Source: Clostridia bacterium
GTDB taxonomy: Bacteria > Bacillota > Clostridia > Christensenellales > Borkfalkiaceae
DNA length: 63,675 nt
Reading direction: 5' to 3'
Assembly: GCA_021204625.1 (NCBI GenBank)
Contig: JAJPZA010000059.1
Coordinates: 1-63,675 of the forward strand
Shown here: piece after piece, positions 1 through 8,417 of the stretch
How positions within the stretch are numbered: the first letter of the stretch is position 1
Layout: every line of letters begins with the position of its first letter
The notes under the pieces: model-generated
What the model was told of the DNA's origin: nothing
Databases searched by the model: none
What the model saw: the letters and a program-made list of their open reading frames with translations, nothing else
Program-made: the position numbers and the translations under genes

Positions 1-273
1 AAATACGTGACCGGTTCATTCGTCTAAATGGTGACAAAATCATACATCACTGACAATAAACAACAGAGTGCTGTATATCTCTTATATAAACAGGCGGAAA
101 TTCATGCAGGCCGGGCAGATAATCTTCACGTATTATATAATGCCGGTTCATTCCTGCATGTGGTCAAACAAGGCGGTTGGCTCATTTTTTGCGGACAATT
201 CTGTTTGTTCCGTGTTCTTCCGGACCGGAAGGTTTGCAAGGGAAGCAGTTTTACGCAGAGCTTGCTCAAACGC

Positions 274-303
274 TTGCAGGAAGGCGGCTTCAGGTGATAT
301 AAT
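274..303 (+). promoter_or_regulatory. Putative sigma-A promoter of ruvX (TTGCAG-18-TATAAT), start codon 6 nt after the -10
   Basis: TTGCAG 274-279 and TATAAT 298-303; ATG at 310. Confidence 0.6.
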
Positions 304-309
304 CCAGGC

Positions 310-1125
310 ATGGAAAGATATGTGGCTTTTGACATCGGAGACAGAAGGATAGGAGTGGCCATATCGGATCCGGGCAACACGTACGCCCTTCCGTCCGAAA
401 CCTATTTCCGCAAGGGCTTTAAAGAAGACGTCGCGGCTGTGGCAAGGATTGCGGGAGAGAAAGGGGCCACGTGCGTTGTCTGCGGGCTGCCGGTGAATTT
501 TGACGGCTCCGAATCAATCCAGACGGAGAGGGCCAGAGGGTTCATACGGGAGCTGGAGAAGCAGCTTTCATGCCCCGTTGTCTGCGTGGATGAGAGGTTC
601 ACCACGGTGATGGCGGATGACACATTGAAGAGCGAAGGGATGAAGGGCGAGAAGCGCAAAAAGTATGTGGACGCCCTGGCGGCCGCCAACATCCTGGACG
701 GATATCTTTCCAGGCTGCAGGCACAGAAAAAGACAGAGGAGACGGATATGAACAGCGATTTGGATGACGAGACGGAAGATGACGAAGAATACGAGGAAGG
801 CATCATAGAGCTCATAGACGACCAGGGCGAGACCGTGAAGTTCACGCAGATCGGGACCATGGAGTACAAGGACGTGCCCTACGTGTTCCTTGTCCTTGCA
901 GAGCCCAAGGAAGGGTATTCGGACGAGGATATCTTCGTTTTCAGATATGAACAGAGGCTTTTGAAGCCCGGCGATGACGGCTATGTGGAAGGCGAGGACA
1001 ACGTTGCGGGAATGCTTTATCCCATAGAGGACGAGGCCCTCATGGAAGAGGTCTTCGAGGCTTTCCAGAACGAGACGGACGATGAGGACGATGAATACGA
1101 TGATGACGAGGACATTCCTCTCTAA
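310..1125 (+). CDS. ruvX: Holliday junction resolvase-like RuvX/YqgF fused to a C-terminal DUF1292 domain
   Basis: N-terminus MERYVAFDIGDRRIGVAISDP and VDERFTT motif are YqgF-like; residues from about 147 (MNSDLDDETEDDEEYEEGIIELIDDQGE...) resemble DUF1292 (YrzB). Confidence 0.9.
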   Translation: MERYVAFDIGDRRIGVAISDPGNTYALPSETYFRKGFKEDVAAVARIAGEKGATCVVCGLPVNFDGSESIQTERARGFIRELEKQLSCPVVCVDERFTTVMADDTLKSEGMKGEKRKKYVDALAAANILDGYLSRLQAQKKTEETDMNSDLDDETEDDEEYEEGIIELIDDQGETVKFTQIGTMEYKDVPYVFLVLAEPKEGYSDEDIFVFRYEQRLLKPGDDGYVEGEDNVAGMLYPIEDEALMEEVFEAFQNETDDEDDEYDDDEDIPL

Positions 1126-1220
1126 CATCGCATTGCCCCGCGGATATGCCAAATCCGCGCCAAGTAAAACCGGTAAAAGGCGCGGAATCTTACACAGAAG
1201 CCTGATGTTGTGCAGAAAAG

Positions 1221-1256
1221 AAAGACCCGTGCGGCTTATGCCGTGCGGGTCTTTGT
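1221..1256 (+). terminator. Intrinsic terminator downstream of ruvX-DUF1292
   Basis: AAAGACCCG...CGGGTCTTT inverted repeat followed by a short T-rich stretch. Confidence 0.7.
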
Positions 1257-1310
1257 TATCAATAGGAGGATTTGCGCTTCACTCATGGACTGTGAAGCAA
1301 AATGGAGGGA

Positions 1311-1724
1311 TTACTCTATATCTATGAAGTGTGAGTCGCTTCCCCTCGGCGCTGCCTTGGGAACCTCGAGGGACAGGATGCCGTTATTATACTTGGCCTT
1401 GATATCCTTTTCCGTGATGTCCGCGCCCACGTAGTAGCTGCGCTGGCAGGACTCGCTTATCTCCCTGCGGATGTAGTGCTTGTCCTTGGATTCTTCCTTT
1501 ACTTCCTTCTTGGCAGACACGGTTATATACCCGTTCTCCAGTGAAATCTTGATCTGGTCTTTGTCATAGCCGGGCATTTCAAGCTCCAGCTCGTAAGCGT
1601 TCTCGCCCTCTTTTATGTTGGTGCGAAGTGCATTTGGCTCATCGTAGAAAGCAGGCATGAAGAAGTCATCAAACGCATCGAACAGATCGTAGGGTGTGGT
1701 TCTCTTTGAAAGTGAGTTTTTCAT
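1311..1724 (-). CDS. Hsp20/alpha-crystallin small heat shock protein
   Basis: ELELEMPGYDKDQIKISLENGYITVSAKK and ADITEKDIKAKYNNGILSLEVPK are typical alpha-crystallin domain motifs. Confidence 0.92.
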   Translation of the reverse strand: MKNSLSKRTTPYDLFDAFDDFFMPAFYDEPNALRTNIKEGENAYELELEMPGYDKDQIKISLENGYITVSAKKEVKEESKDKHYIRREISESCQRSYYVGADITEKDIKAKYNNGILSLEVPKAAPRGSDSHFIDIE

Positions 1725-1890
1725 AATAAATCTGTCTCCTTATACGTTTTATGATCGGATCCGCAAGCCCCGGTCGCTTTCATCTCCTTTCACTATAGTA
1801 TATAAAGCAAAAATCCGGCGCTTAAACACAAATCCCCGTTTATTTCACAAAATCATAACAAAACCCGGAATTCTTTCACGCAGTTTTAAC

Positions 1891-1926
1891 AAAGCCCCTC
1901 ATCCAAACGGACAAGGGGCTTCTTTT
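1891..1926 (-). terminator. Bidirectional intrinsic terminator, likely for hsp20 and/or the region upstream of kdgK
   Basis: AAGCCCCT...AGGGGCTT stem; T-rich on both sides. Confidence 0.55.
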
Positions 1927-1970
1927 CCGGGTTTCTGTACCGTGTAATGCCTTCCAACTGTGCCGAGCTG

Positions 1971-3017
1971 TTATCTCTTGATGTCGTAATTCTGGTTCAT
2001 TAGGGTCTTTATGGACTCCTCGTCATCCGTGATGTTGAAGTCTCCGTGCATTGTGTGCTTTATAACGGATGAGGCCACCGCGAAGTTCACTAGGGTGTCC
2101 GGGTCCATCTCGCGCATCATGCCGTAGATCATTCCACTTGCGAACGCATCCCCTCCGCCAACGCGGTCCAGGATGGAGAAGCGGAAGAGGTTGCTCTCAA
2201 AGGTCTCCCCGTCATACCACATGAAAGCCTTGAGGGAGTTCTCGCTGCCGCTGTGGACGTATCTCAAATGACGGCCAATGGCCTTGAAATTGTACCTGTT
2301 GTGCAGCTCGCGGAAGATCCTGTCCTGCTCCTTGTATGAAGGGTACGGGGGCAGGGAATCCTTCATGTCCACGCCGTTGGCATCCTTGAGGTTCAGAGGC
2401 TCTATGCCGAACAGCACGTCTATGTACGGCAGGTATGTGGTTATGCAGTCCCTTGCTTCCTGCCATCCCCAAAGGGCGGAGCGGAAGTTGCAGTCAAAGG
2501 AAACGGTAAGCCCCAGGTCCTTTGCGGCCTTCAGGGCATACATGGTAAGGTCCCTGCAGTTCGGTGAAAGCGCCGGCGTGATGCCGGACATGTGGAGCCA
2601 TGTGAAGCCATTGAGAATCTTCTCAAAGTCCACCTGTGAGTAGTCATATCTTGAGAAGGCGGAACCCTTGCGGTCATAGAACACCTTCGAGGCTCTCACG
2701 CCGAAGCCTTCCTCCAGGTAGTATATTCCAAGCCTGCCGCCCTGCGCATAGATGCAGGGGGAGCAGTGCACGTCATTGGATCTCAAATATCTTATAGCGG
2801 CTTTTCCGAGCGCCGTGTCCGGCACTACGGAGAAGTATGTGGCATCCACGCCGAGGTTTGCGAGAGCCGCGGCCACGTTGGCCTCCGCGCCGCCGTAAGT
2901 TATTCCGAATGTTGTGGCGTTCTTCAGTTTCTCATAGTTCGGAGGGGTGAGCCTCATCATGACCTCTCCCATAGTTATGAATCTGGTTCCGGCCAGACTC
3001 TTTTCCTGCTGTTCCAT
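1971..3017 (-). CDS. kdgK: PfkB-family sugar kinase, likely 2-keto-3-deoxygluconate kinase
   Basis: Start MEQQEKSLAGTRFITMGEVMMRLTPP preceded by AAGGAG; TYGGAEANVAAALANLG and RVGGGDAFASGMIYG PfkB signatures. Confidence 0.85.
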   Translation of the reverse strand: MEQQEKSLAGTRFITMGEVMMRLTPPNYEKLKNATTFGITYGGAEANVAAALANLGVDATYFSVVPDTALGKAAIRYLRSNDVHCSPCIYAQGGRLGIYYLEEGFGVRASKVFYDRKGSAFSRYDYSQVDFEKILNGFTWLHMSGITPALSPNCRDLTMYALKAAKDLGLTVSFDCNFRSALWGWQEARDCITTYLPYIDVLFGIEPLNLKDANGVDMKDSLPPYPSYKEQDRIFRELHNRYNFKAIGRHLRYVHSGSENSLKAFMWYDGETFESNLFRFSILDRVGGGDAFASGMIYGMMREMDPDTLVNFAVASSVIKHTMHGDFNITDDEESIKTLMNQNYDIKR

Positions 3018-3191
3018 TCTGTCTCTCCTTGATGCGAGTGATTTTGACATTAAATTTCCTGCGGGCAAATCTCTTTGCCCAATCATTATACACCGCATGT
3101 CTCATTTTGTACAGGGGGCAAAATTTGCACCGCATTTCCAATGACATGGCATCCCGCTCATCCCTGCGGGTACTCCGGCCGCCGATTTTTG

Positions 3192-3220
3192 TTGCTATCC
3201 CGTTCGGATTGTCCTATAAT
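3192..3220 (+). promoter_or_regulatory. Putative promoter TTGCTA-17-TATAAT for the duplicated-domain orphan gene
   Basis: TTGCTA 3192-3197 and TATAAT 3215-3220. Confidence 0.5.
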
Positions 3221-3271
3221 TTAGGCACACTGGAGAGCATGATGTTCTCCTGGCAGAGAGGGTACAGAGGC

Positions 3272-4060
3272 ATGGGAATATTGCAACTGCCGGATTTTAG
3301 ATTCTATGATGACCATGAGAATGATGGAGACATCACTATATTTCTATGGCCTACTGTACAGGATGGCATTCATGTCTGGCCTGGATATTTCCGTGACGTG
3401 CTGAAGCATGCGGATAAAAACAGCGATAACTGGACCGGATTCACAAGGGATTGGCTGATGGAAGAAAGGACTATGGACCCGAATGAACCGTGGGTTCAAG
3501 TAGAAGATCCGGATGAGTATATTGCGGATTGGAAGCAATATGCGGACAAAGCATTTGAACTGCCGGAGACCAAGGAATGTTACAATTTCATCCTGACATT
3601 TCTGGAAGAGGGCAGGAGCACTGGACGGAAAATCTATGTTACATATCGCCAGACTCTTAACTGGAAACCTGTTGGAGGCACCGGGCTGCCTGTCCTGCCG
3701 GACTGGAGATTTTACAGAGGCTACGAGGGAGAACCGGAACTTATATTGACATATGATAATGTGAAGGACATGTCACTGCATATCTGGGATGGATATATCT
3801 ATGATATTTTATGCAAACCTGACTTGAGCGGAAACGGATGGGATGGTTTTACACGGGATTACCAGCAGGGAGAAAGGACATTTGACTGGCATAATGATAA
3901 TGTTCCAATAGAAGATTTAGACGAGTACATCATTGATCTGAAGCAATATTATGACAGAGAGTTCATGTTTGTGGAGACCAGAAAATGCCTGGACTTAATT
4001 GTCGCTTTTCTGGAGGAGGCCAAGAAATCCCATCACACAGTATATGTGAACTATGATTAA
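3272..4060 (+). CDS. Hypothetical protein made of two tandem ~125-aa repeats
   Basis: LPDFRFY...IHVWPGYFRDVL...NWTGFTRDW...EERT...VEDPDEYIADWKQYADKAFELPETKECYNFILTFLEEG aligns with LPDWRFY...LHIWDGYIYDIL...GWDGFTRDYQQGERT...IEDLDEYIIDLKQYYDREFMFVETRKCLDLIVAFLEEA in the same ORF. Confidence 0.8.
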   Translation: MGILQLPDFRFYDDHENDGDITIFLWPTVQDGIHVWPGYFRDVLKHADKNSDNWTGFTRDWLMEERTMDPNEPWVQVEDPDEYIADWKQYADKAFELPETKECYNFILTFLEEGRSTGRKIYVTYRQTLNWKPVGGTGLPVLPDWRFYRGYEGEPELILTYDNVKDMSLHIWDGYIYDILCKPDLSGNGWDGFTRDYQQGERTFDWHNDNVPIEDLDEYIIDLKQYYDREFMFVETRKCLDLIVAFLEEAKKSHHTVYVNYD

Positions 4061-4098
4061 GAAGATTTCATTCATAGCAAAGATGCTCAGGAGACACA

Positions 4099-5043
4099 AT
4101 GAAAGTTGCTTTGGACATAAGCGCCGTTACATGCGGGGACATAGACTTCACGCCCTTTGAGGAAATTGGGGAGGTTGTGCTCTTCAATGAGCCGACGAAG
4201 GCGGAGCTGTATTCCCTTGCCGCGGACATAGACGCCATCATAGTGAACAAGGTTCCCGTGGACAGGGACCTTCTGGAGCATGCGCAGAAACTCAGATATG
4301 TGGGGCTCTTTGCAACGGGGTACAACAATATAGACCTGCAGGCGTGCAGGGAGAGGGGCATCGTTGTTTCAAACGTGCCCGCATATTCCACAAACGCCGT
4401 TACGCAGCATGTATTCGCGCTACTGCTTTGCCTTTTGGGGAAGATACCGGAATATGCCGCATCTGTTCAAAACGGAGACTGGATCCGCAGCAAAGCGTTC
4501 TGCTATTTCCCGTGGCCTACGTATGAGATTTCCGGGAAGACTTTCGGCATCATAGGATACGGAAGCATAGGCAGAAGCGTTGCAAAAGTGGCGGACGCTT
4601 TCGGCGCCAGGGTTATCGTAAACACACGCACGAAGCCTGCAGACTGTCAGTATGACTTAGTTTCCAAGGAGGAGATTTTCCGCACGGCAGACATCGTTTC
4701 CCTGCACTGTCCGCTCACGGAGCAGACCGCAAAGCTTGTGAACGCAGAGACGCTTGCCATGATGAAGCCCACAGCATATCTCATAAACGCCGCCCGCGGA
4801 GGCCTCGTGGACGAGCCGGCTCTTGCCAAAGCTCTCAACGAAGGCCACATTGCCGGAGCGGGAGTGGACACTATCTCGGAAGAACCAATGAATCCGGCCA
4901 ATCCTTTGCTTGGCGCAAAGGACTGCATCATCACGCCCCATATAGCCTGGGTGCCGCATGAGACCAGGGAAAGGCTGGTGCAGACAGCCCTCGCAAACCT
5001 CAAGGCATTCCTTGCCGGAAAGCCGCAGAACGTAGTCTCGTAA
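4099..5043 (+). CDS. D-isomer specific 2-hydroxyacid dehydrogenase (glycerate dehydrogenase-like)
   Basis: GIIGYGSIGRSVAKVADAFGARV NAD-binding motif; INAARGGLVDEPALAKAL; HIAWVPHETRERL. Confidence 0.9.
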   Translation: MKVALDISAVTCGDIDFTPFEEIGEVVLFNEPTKAELYSLAADIDAIIVNKVPVDRDLLEHAQKLRYVGLFATGYNNIDLQACRERGIVVSNVPAYSTNAVTQHVFALLLCLLGKIPEYAASVQNGDWIRSKAFCYFPWPTYEISGKTFGIIGYGSIGRSVAKVADAFGARVIVNTRTKPADCQYDLVSKEEIFRTADIVSLHCPLTEQTAKLVNAETLAMMKPTAYLINAARGGLVDEPALAKALNEGHIAGAGVDTISEEPMNPANPLLGAKDCIITPHIAWVPHETRERLVQTALANLKAFLAGKPQNVVS

Positions 5044-5076
5044 TTGCAATTCATAGCCAAATATGCTCCATTCACA

Positions 5077-5107
5077 CCCGTCCGGACCTTCCGGACGGGA
5101 TTGTTTG
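5077..5107 (+). terminator. Intrinsic terminator of the 2-hydroxyacid dehydrogenase gene
   Basis: CCCGTCCGGaccttCCGGACGGG followed by ATTGTTTG. Confidence 0.7.
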
Positions 5108-5116
5108 GGGAAAATC

Positions 5117-5234
5117 ACGAACAAATGTTTCTTAGATGGTCTATTTATGAACTTTAATGCATTAGTGCGGTAAAGTGCTGTCTTCCATTGGCTCTGCGCA
5201 GTTGGGTTTTACGAACAGTTGGACATCGGAATCC
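5117..5234. repeat. Dispersed intergenic structured element, copy A
   Basis: Aligns over about 118 bp with 49465-49579; shared ACTTTAAT...GTAAAGTGCT, GGGTTTTACG-ACAGTTG and CGGAATCC blocks. Confidence 0.75.
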
Positions 5235-5248
5235 GTTTCCGTGGATAA

Positions 5249-5282
5249 AAGAAGCTCCCCCGGCAAGCGGGAGAGCTGGAAG
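5249..5282 (-). terminator. Intrinsic terminator of the minus-strand lipoprotein gene
   Basis: Minus strand: AGCTCTCCCGcttgcCGGGGGAGCTTCTTTT. Confidence 0.75.
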
Positions 5283-5306
5283 TTCATATGGTGTTTTCTG
5301 CGGGCG

Positions 5307-6458
5307 TCAGTCTTCTGTGGTAATTCCGTCCCAGAGGGTGCTGTTTATGCTGGAGAGCGTGTACTTGAGGGTTCCGAGGCTGTATGAGAGCGGGGATGAA
5401 ATTCCAAGCATTGTTGCCCTGCCCAGATTGTTGGTGCGGCTTTCAATTTCAGCGAACCAGTAAGTCTGGTATATGCTTGCAAGGTTTCCTGTGCCTTCCA
5501 CGGAAACGGCCACGGTGCCCACGGTGCTGGTGACGGTGTTGCCGTCATTATCCTTTGTTGTCGTCGGCCTGAAGAGGTCCTGCTCTGCGAGAAGTGATGA
5601 TACGGATGCGAGGTCTTCATCATCCATCGCCGTGTCTTCGCCTATATAATAGTAGGTAAGCATTCCGGCCTTCGGAACAAAGAGGCTCACGGACTGGGAG
5701 AGGGAGTCTGAGAGGTCGCTCATCGCCCTTATGGAGATCTCCATGCAGCTGTTGTCGAAGAAAGTGTCGTCGGCGTCAATATCATACTCTGTGCTGTCGC
5801 TGTTGGAGCTGTCCAGATTGTCCACGTACTTCACTGTGGCGTTATAGCCGTCATAGGTGTAATAGGTGGTGTATGTGCAATCGACGTTCATGTATGCGTC
5901 ATCGATGGATTCGGGTTCGTATGCTGCGGGAGAGTGGCTCACAATTTCCTGCCTTGAGTACAGCGGCCTGAGGTAATCATCGCATGAGAGGAAGTAGCAT
6001 TCCGTAATGGCCTTGTCCCCGTCAAATGATTTGGTTTCCCCGGAAGCCATGGTGAAAGTCACTGAGTCAAATGTGAGCTCCGTCTTGTAATAATATGCGG
6101 TTATGGATCCGGCCTCTGAGTATGATTCTGCGTAATCGCTAAGCACATATGCGCTGGTGTCGAACGTAGTGCCATGGAATGTGGTCTTGTAGTGCCCGCC
6201 CTGGTAATCCACGCTGTAGTAGGGGTTGGAAGCTGCGCTGTCATCAAAGGACACGTCAAACTCAAGCTCCTCGCCGGAGTAATACTTGCTTCCGCTGTCT
6301 TCAACAAAATAATCCTGGAATCCTTTGGACCTGGTGTATCTGTACCAGTTGGAGTCCAGGGCAAGCTTTACGGCCGTTGAGCTTGAAGAGCATCCCGCAA
6401 GGCCTACTATGCAGCATATGGCTATTGTGGCTGGTATGAGAAAGAGCCTTTTTTTCAT
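5307..6458 (-). CDS. Hypothetical lipoprotein (Ser/Asp/Tyr-rich)
   Basis: MKKRLFLIPATIAICCIVGLAGC lipobox; no recognised domain. Confidence 0.75.
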   Translation of the reverse strand: MKKRLFLIPATIAICCIVGLAGCSSSSTAVKLALDSNWYRYTRSKGFQDYFVEDSGSKYYSGEELEFDVSFDDSAASNPYYSVDYQGGHYKTTFHGTTFDTSAYVLSDYAESYSEAGSITAYYYKTELTFDSVTFTMASGETKSFDGDKAITECYFLSCDDYLRPLYSRQEIVSHSPAAYEPESIDDAYMNVDCTYTTYYTYDGYNATVKYVDNLDSSNSDSTEYDIDADDTFFDNSCMEISIRAMSDLSDSLSQSVSLFVPKAGMLTYYYIGEDTAMDDEDLASVSSLLAEQDLFRPTTTKDNDGNTVTSTVGTVAVSVEGTGNLASIYQTYWFAEIESRTNNLGRATMLGISSPLSYSLGTLKYTLSSINSTLWDGITTED

Positions 6459-6679
6459 TGTCTTCCCATGGGCAGATGACTGCCTGAAAAAATTTCGCAA
6501 ACATTATATCATACAAATCGGCAATTGTAAAAGCATTTGATTCAGCCTTTTTGGCAGAATCTGCCCCAAAGGGGCGTATATCGCAAAAATTTCACAGAGG
6601 CTAGGAGACTTGCGGAAAATTTGGCCGGCAGACAGGCAGCAGAGGCCGGATTAAGGACCGGATTATGTGCACTATTCGC

Positions 6680-6708
6680 TTGACACCCCTTATGTGCGTG
6701 GATATAAT
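6680..6708 (+). promoter_or_regulatory. Consensus promoter TTGACA-17-TATAAT for the riboswitch-ribU transcript
   Basis: TTGACA 6680-6685, TATAAT 6703-6708. Confidence 0.85.
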
Positions 6709-6719
6709 ATAGCCGAAAG

Positions 6720-6840
6720 TTGTTCTTTGAGGCGTGGTGCAAGTCCACACCGGCAGTAAAGTCTGCAAAGATGGGTATCCCATCCCGAACAGGTGAAATT
6801 CCTGTACCGACGGTCACAGTCCGGATGGTAAAAGGATGCA
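6720..6840 (+). ncRNA. FMN riboswitch (RFN element)
   Basis: Conserved blocks GAGGCGTGGTGCAAGTCCACACCGGCAGTAAAGTCTGC, ACAGGTGAAATTCCTGTACCGACGGTCACAGTCCGGATGG, located upstream of a RibU-like gene. Confidence 0.92.
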
Positions 6841-6854
6841 TTCTTTTAGCGTAT

Positions 6855-6887
6855 TCCCGCCTCTCAGTCAATGGGAGGCTTTTTTCG
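6855..6887 (+). terminator. Riboswitch-controlled terminator (expression platform)
   Basis: CCGCCTCTCAGTCAATGGGAGGCTTTTTT between aptamer and ribU. Confidence 0.8.
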
Positions 6888-6926
6888 TGAGAGGGCAGCT
6901 TTTAAATCCATAAAGGGAGCTTTATT

Positions 6927-7724
6927 ATGGAAAACGAGAACGTGCGGAATTTTGCGGCTCTGCACGACGCGGGATCTGCGGAAGAAGATACGGAAGCAAA
7001 GCAGGACACGGCGCCTGCGGACATGCCGGAGCAGAATGCGGCGGTGCAGGCCGTCGGCGCAGAAGCGGAGCAGGCGGTGACAACGGTTCCCCGCAGGAAG
7101 ACGGCGGGTGAGAGGTTCGCCGGATACTTCACGGCCACAAGGATAGCGTACATAGCCATCTTCACGGCCCTGTCCTATGTCTTGGGCCTTTTTGATTTCT
7201 CCGTCATCCCTGCCGTGGCCTTCCTCAAGGTGGACTTCTCCAACACCTTCGTCATGATAGCCGGCTTCTCCCTGGGGCCAGTTGCAGGCACCATAGTGGC
7301 CGTTTTGAAGGAGCTTCTGCATGCGATAACCTTCGGCCAGACAGCGTTCGTGGGAGAACTCGCCAACATACTGCTGGTTCTGCCGTACATGCTCATTCCC
7401 GCCATAGCATACCGCAAGCACAAGGGAATAAAGGCCGTAATCATAACGCTCATCCTCGGATGCGTCGCCCAGTGCATTGTATGCATCCCGGTAAACTGGC
7501 TCCTCAACTTTCCCGCATACCTCATGGCCTTCACGGGCACCACATGGAAAGAGGGAATGGATTATTTTTGGGATCTCTGGTACTTCGCCCTGGCGTTCAA
7601 CGCCATCAAGACGGTGCTCGTATCCGTGGCAACCCTCATCATATACAAGCCCCTTTCCAAGCTCATAAAGCTTACGGCCGCCAAGTTTGACAAGGCCAAA
7701 GCCAGGAGAAAGAAGAACAGGTAA
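6927..7724 (+). CDS. ribU: Riboflavin ECF transporter S component RibU with ~60-aa acidic N-terminal extension
   Basis: ALSYVLGLFDFSVIPAVAFLKVDFSNTFVMIAGFSLGPVAG...; preceded by FMN riboswitch. Confidence 0.88.
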   Translation: MENENVRNFAALHDAGSAEEDTEAKQDTAPADMPEQNAAVQAVGAEAEQAVTTVPRRKTAGERFAGYFTATRIAYIAIFTALSYVLGLFDFSVIPAVAFLKVDFSNTFVMIAGFSLGPVAGTIVAVLKELLHAITFGQTAFVGELANILLVLPYMLIPAIAYRKHKGIKAVIITLILGCVAQCIVCIPVNWLLNFPAYLMAFTGTTWKEGMDYFWDLWYFALAFNAIKTVLVSVATLIIYKPLSKLIKLTAAKFDKAKARRKKNR

Positions 7725-7766
7725 TCCCGCACGCAAGACGCCGGCGGAAAGCATAGAACATCATAT

Positions 7767-7797
7767 ATCCCGCACTCAATGAGAGCGCGGGATTTTC
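7767..7797 (+). terminator. Intrinsic terminator of ribU
   Basis: ATCCCGC-ACTC-AAT-GAGA-GCGCGGGATTTT. Confidence 0.65.
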
Positions 7798-7977
7798 ATA
7801 CGGCCTGGGGCAAATGCGTTATGCGGCAGACTGCCGCATATCATGGGGTCTTTGGCCTGCCCGGCATGAAAGGCGGCCGGATATGCGCCTTTGAAGGCAG
7901 CGGGAGGGCGCGGCGTCCTTTTGGACGCGGCATATGGCAAAAGCCGGAAATCAGGATAAAAATATGCGGCAAATAAA

Positions 7978-8006
7978 TTGCAAAATGAAAATCATGTGTT
8001 TATAAT
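7978..8006 (+). promoter_or_regulatory. Putative promoter of the tsaE operon (TTGCAA-17-TATAAT)
   Basis: TTGCAA 7978-7983, TATAAT 8001-8006; ATG at 8013. Confidence 0.65.
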
Positions 8007-8012
8007 ATAGTT

Positions 8013-8417
8013 ATGGCTGAATTCGTATCACACAGCGCGGAAGAGACGGTGTCTTTTGCGGCGGAATATGCAAAGCGCCTGAAGGGCGGGGATATAGTGC
8101 TGCTTAAAGGAGACCTGGGGGCCGGGAAGACGGTTTTCTGCAAGGGCCTGGCTAAAGGGCTCGGAGTGGAGGACGAGATCCTGAGCCCCACATATGCCTA
8201 TATGAACGATTACAGCGGGAAGCTGTACCACTTTGACTGCTACCGCCTGTCCTGCGGGGAGCAGGCCGAAGGGCTGGGGCTTACGGATTATTTCTATATG
8301 GACGGCATATGCGTCATAGAATGGGCCGAGAACATTGCCTCCGTTCTGCCCTCCGGGTGCAGGGAAGTGAGGCTGGAAAAGACCGGCGAAAACGAGAGGC
8401 TAATCATTTATGAATGA
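8013..8417 (+). CDS. tsaE: tRNA t6A biosynthesis ATPase TsaE (YjeE)
   Basis: GDIVLLKGDLGAGKTVFCKGLAKGLG...SPTYAYMNDY...HFDCYRL. Confidence 0.93.
   Translation: MAEFVSHSAEETVSFAAEYAKRLKGGDIVLLKGDLGAGKTVFCKGLAKGLGVEDEILSPTYAYMNDYSGKLYHFDCYRLSCGEQAEGLGLTDYFYMDGICVIEWAENIASVLPSGCREVRLEKTGENERLIIYE

Noticed and set aside
28-380. Short ORFs before ruvX
   Set aside because: Overlap the ruvX promoter and start on both strands; no SD or homology evidence.
568-1152. Long minus-strand ORF antisense to ruvX-DUF1292 (and many similar antisense ORFs across the window)
   Set aside because: Shadow ORFs caused by GC-rich codon bias on the coding strand; no SD or domain similarity.
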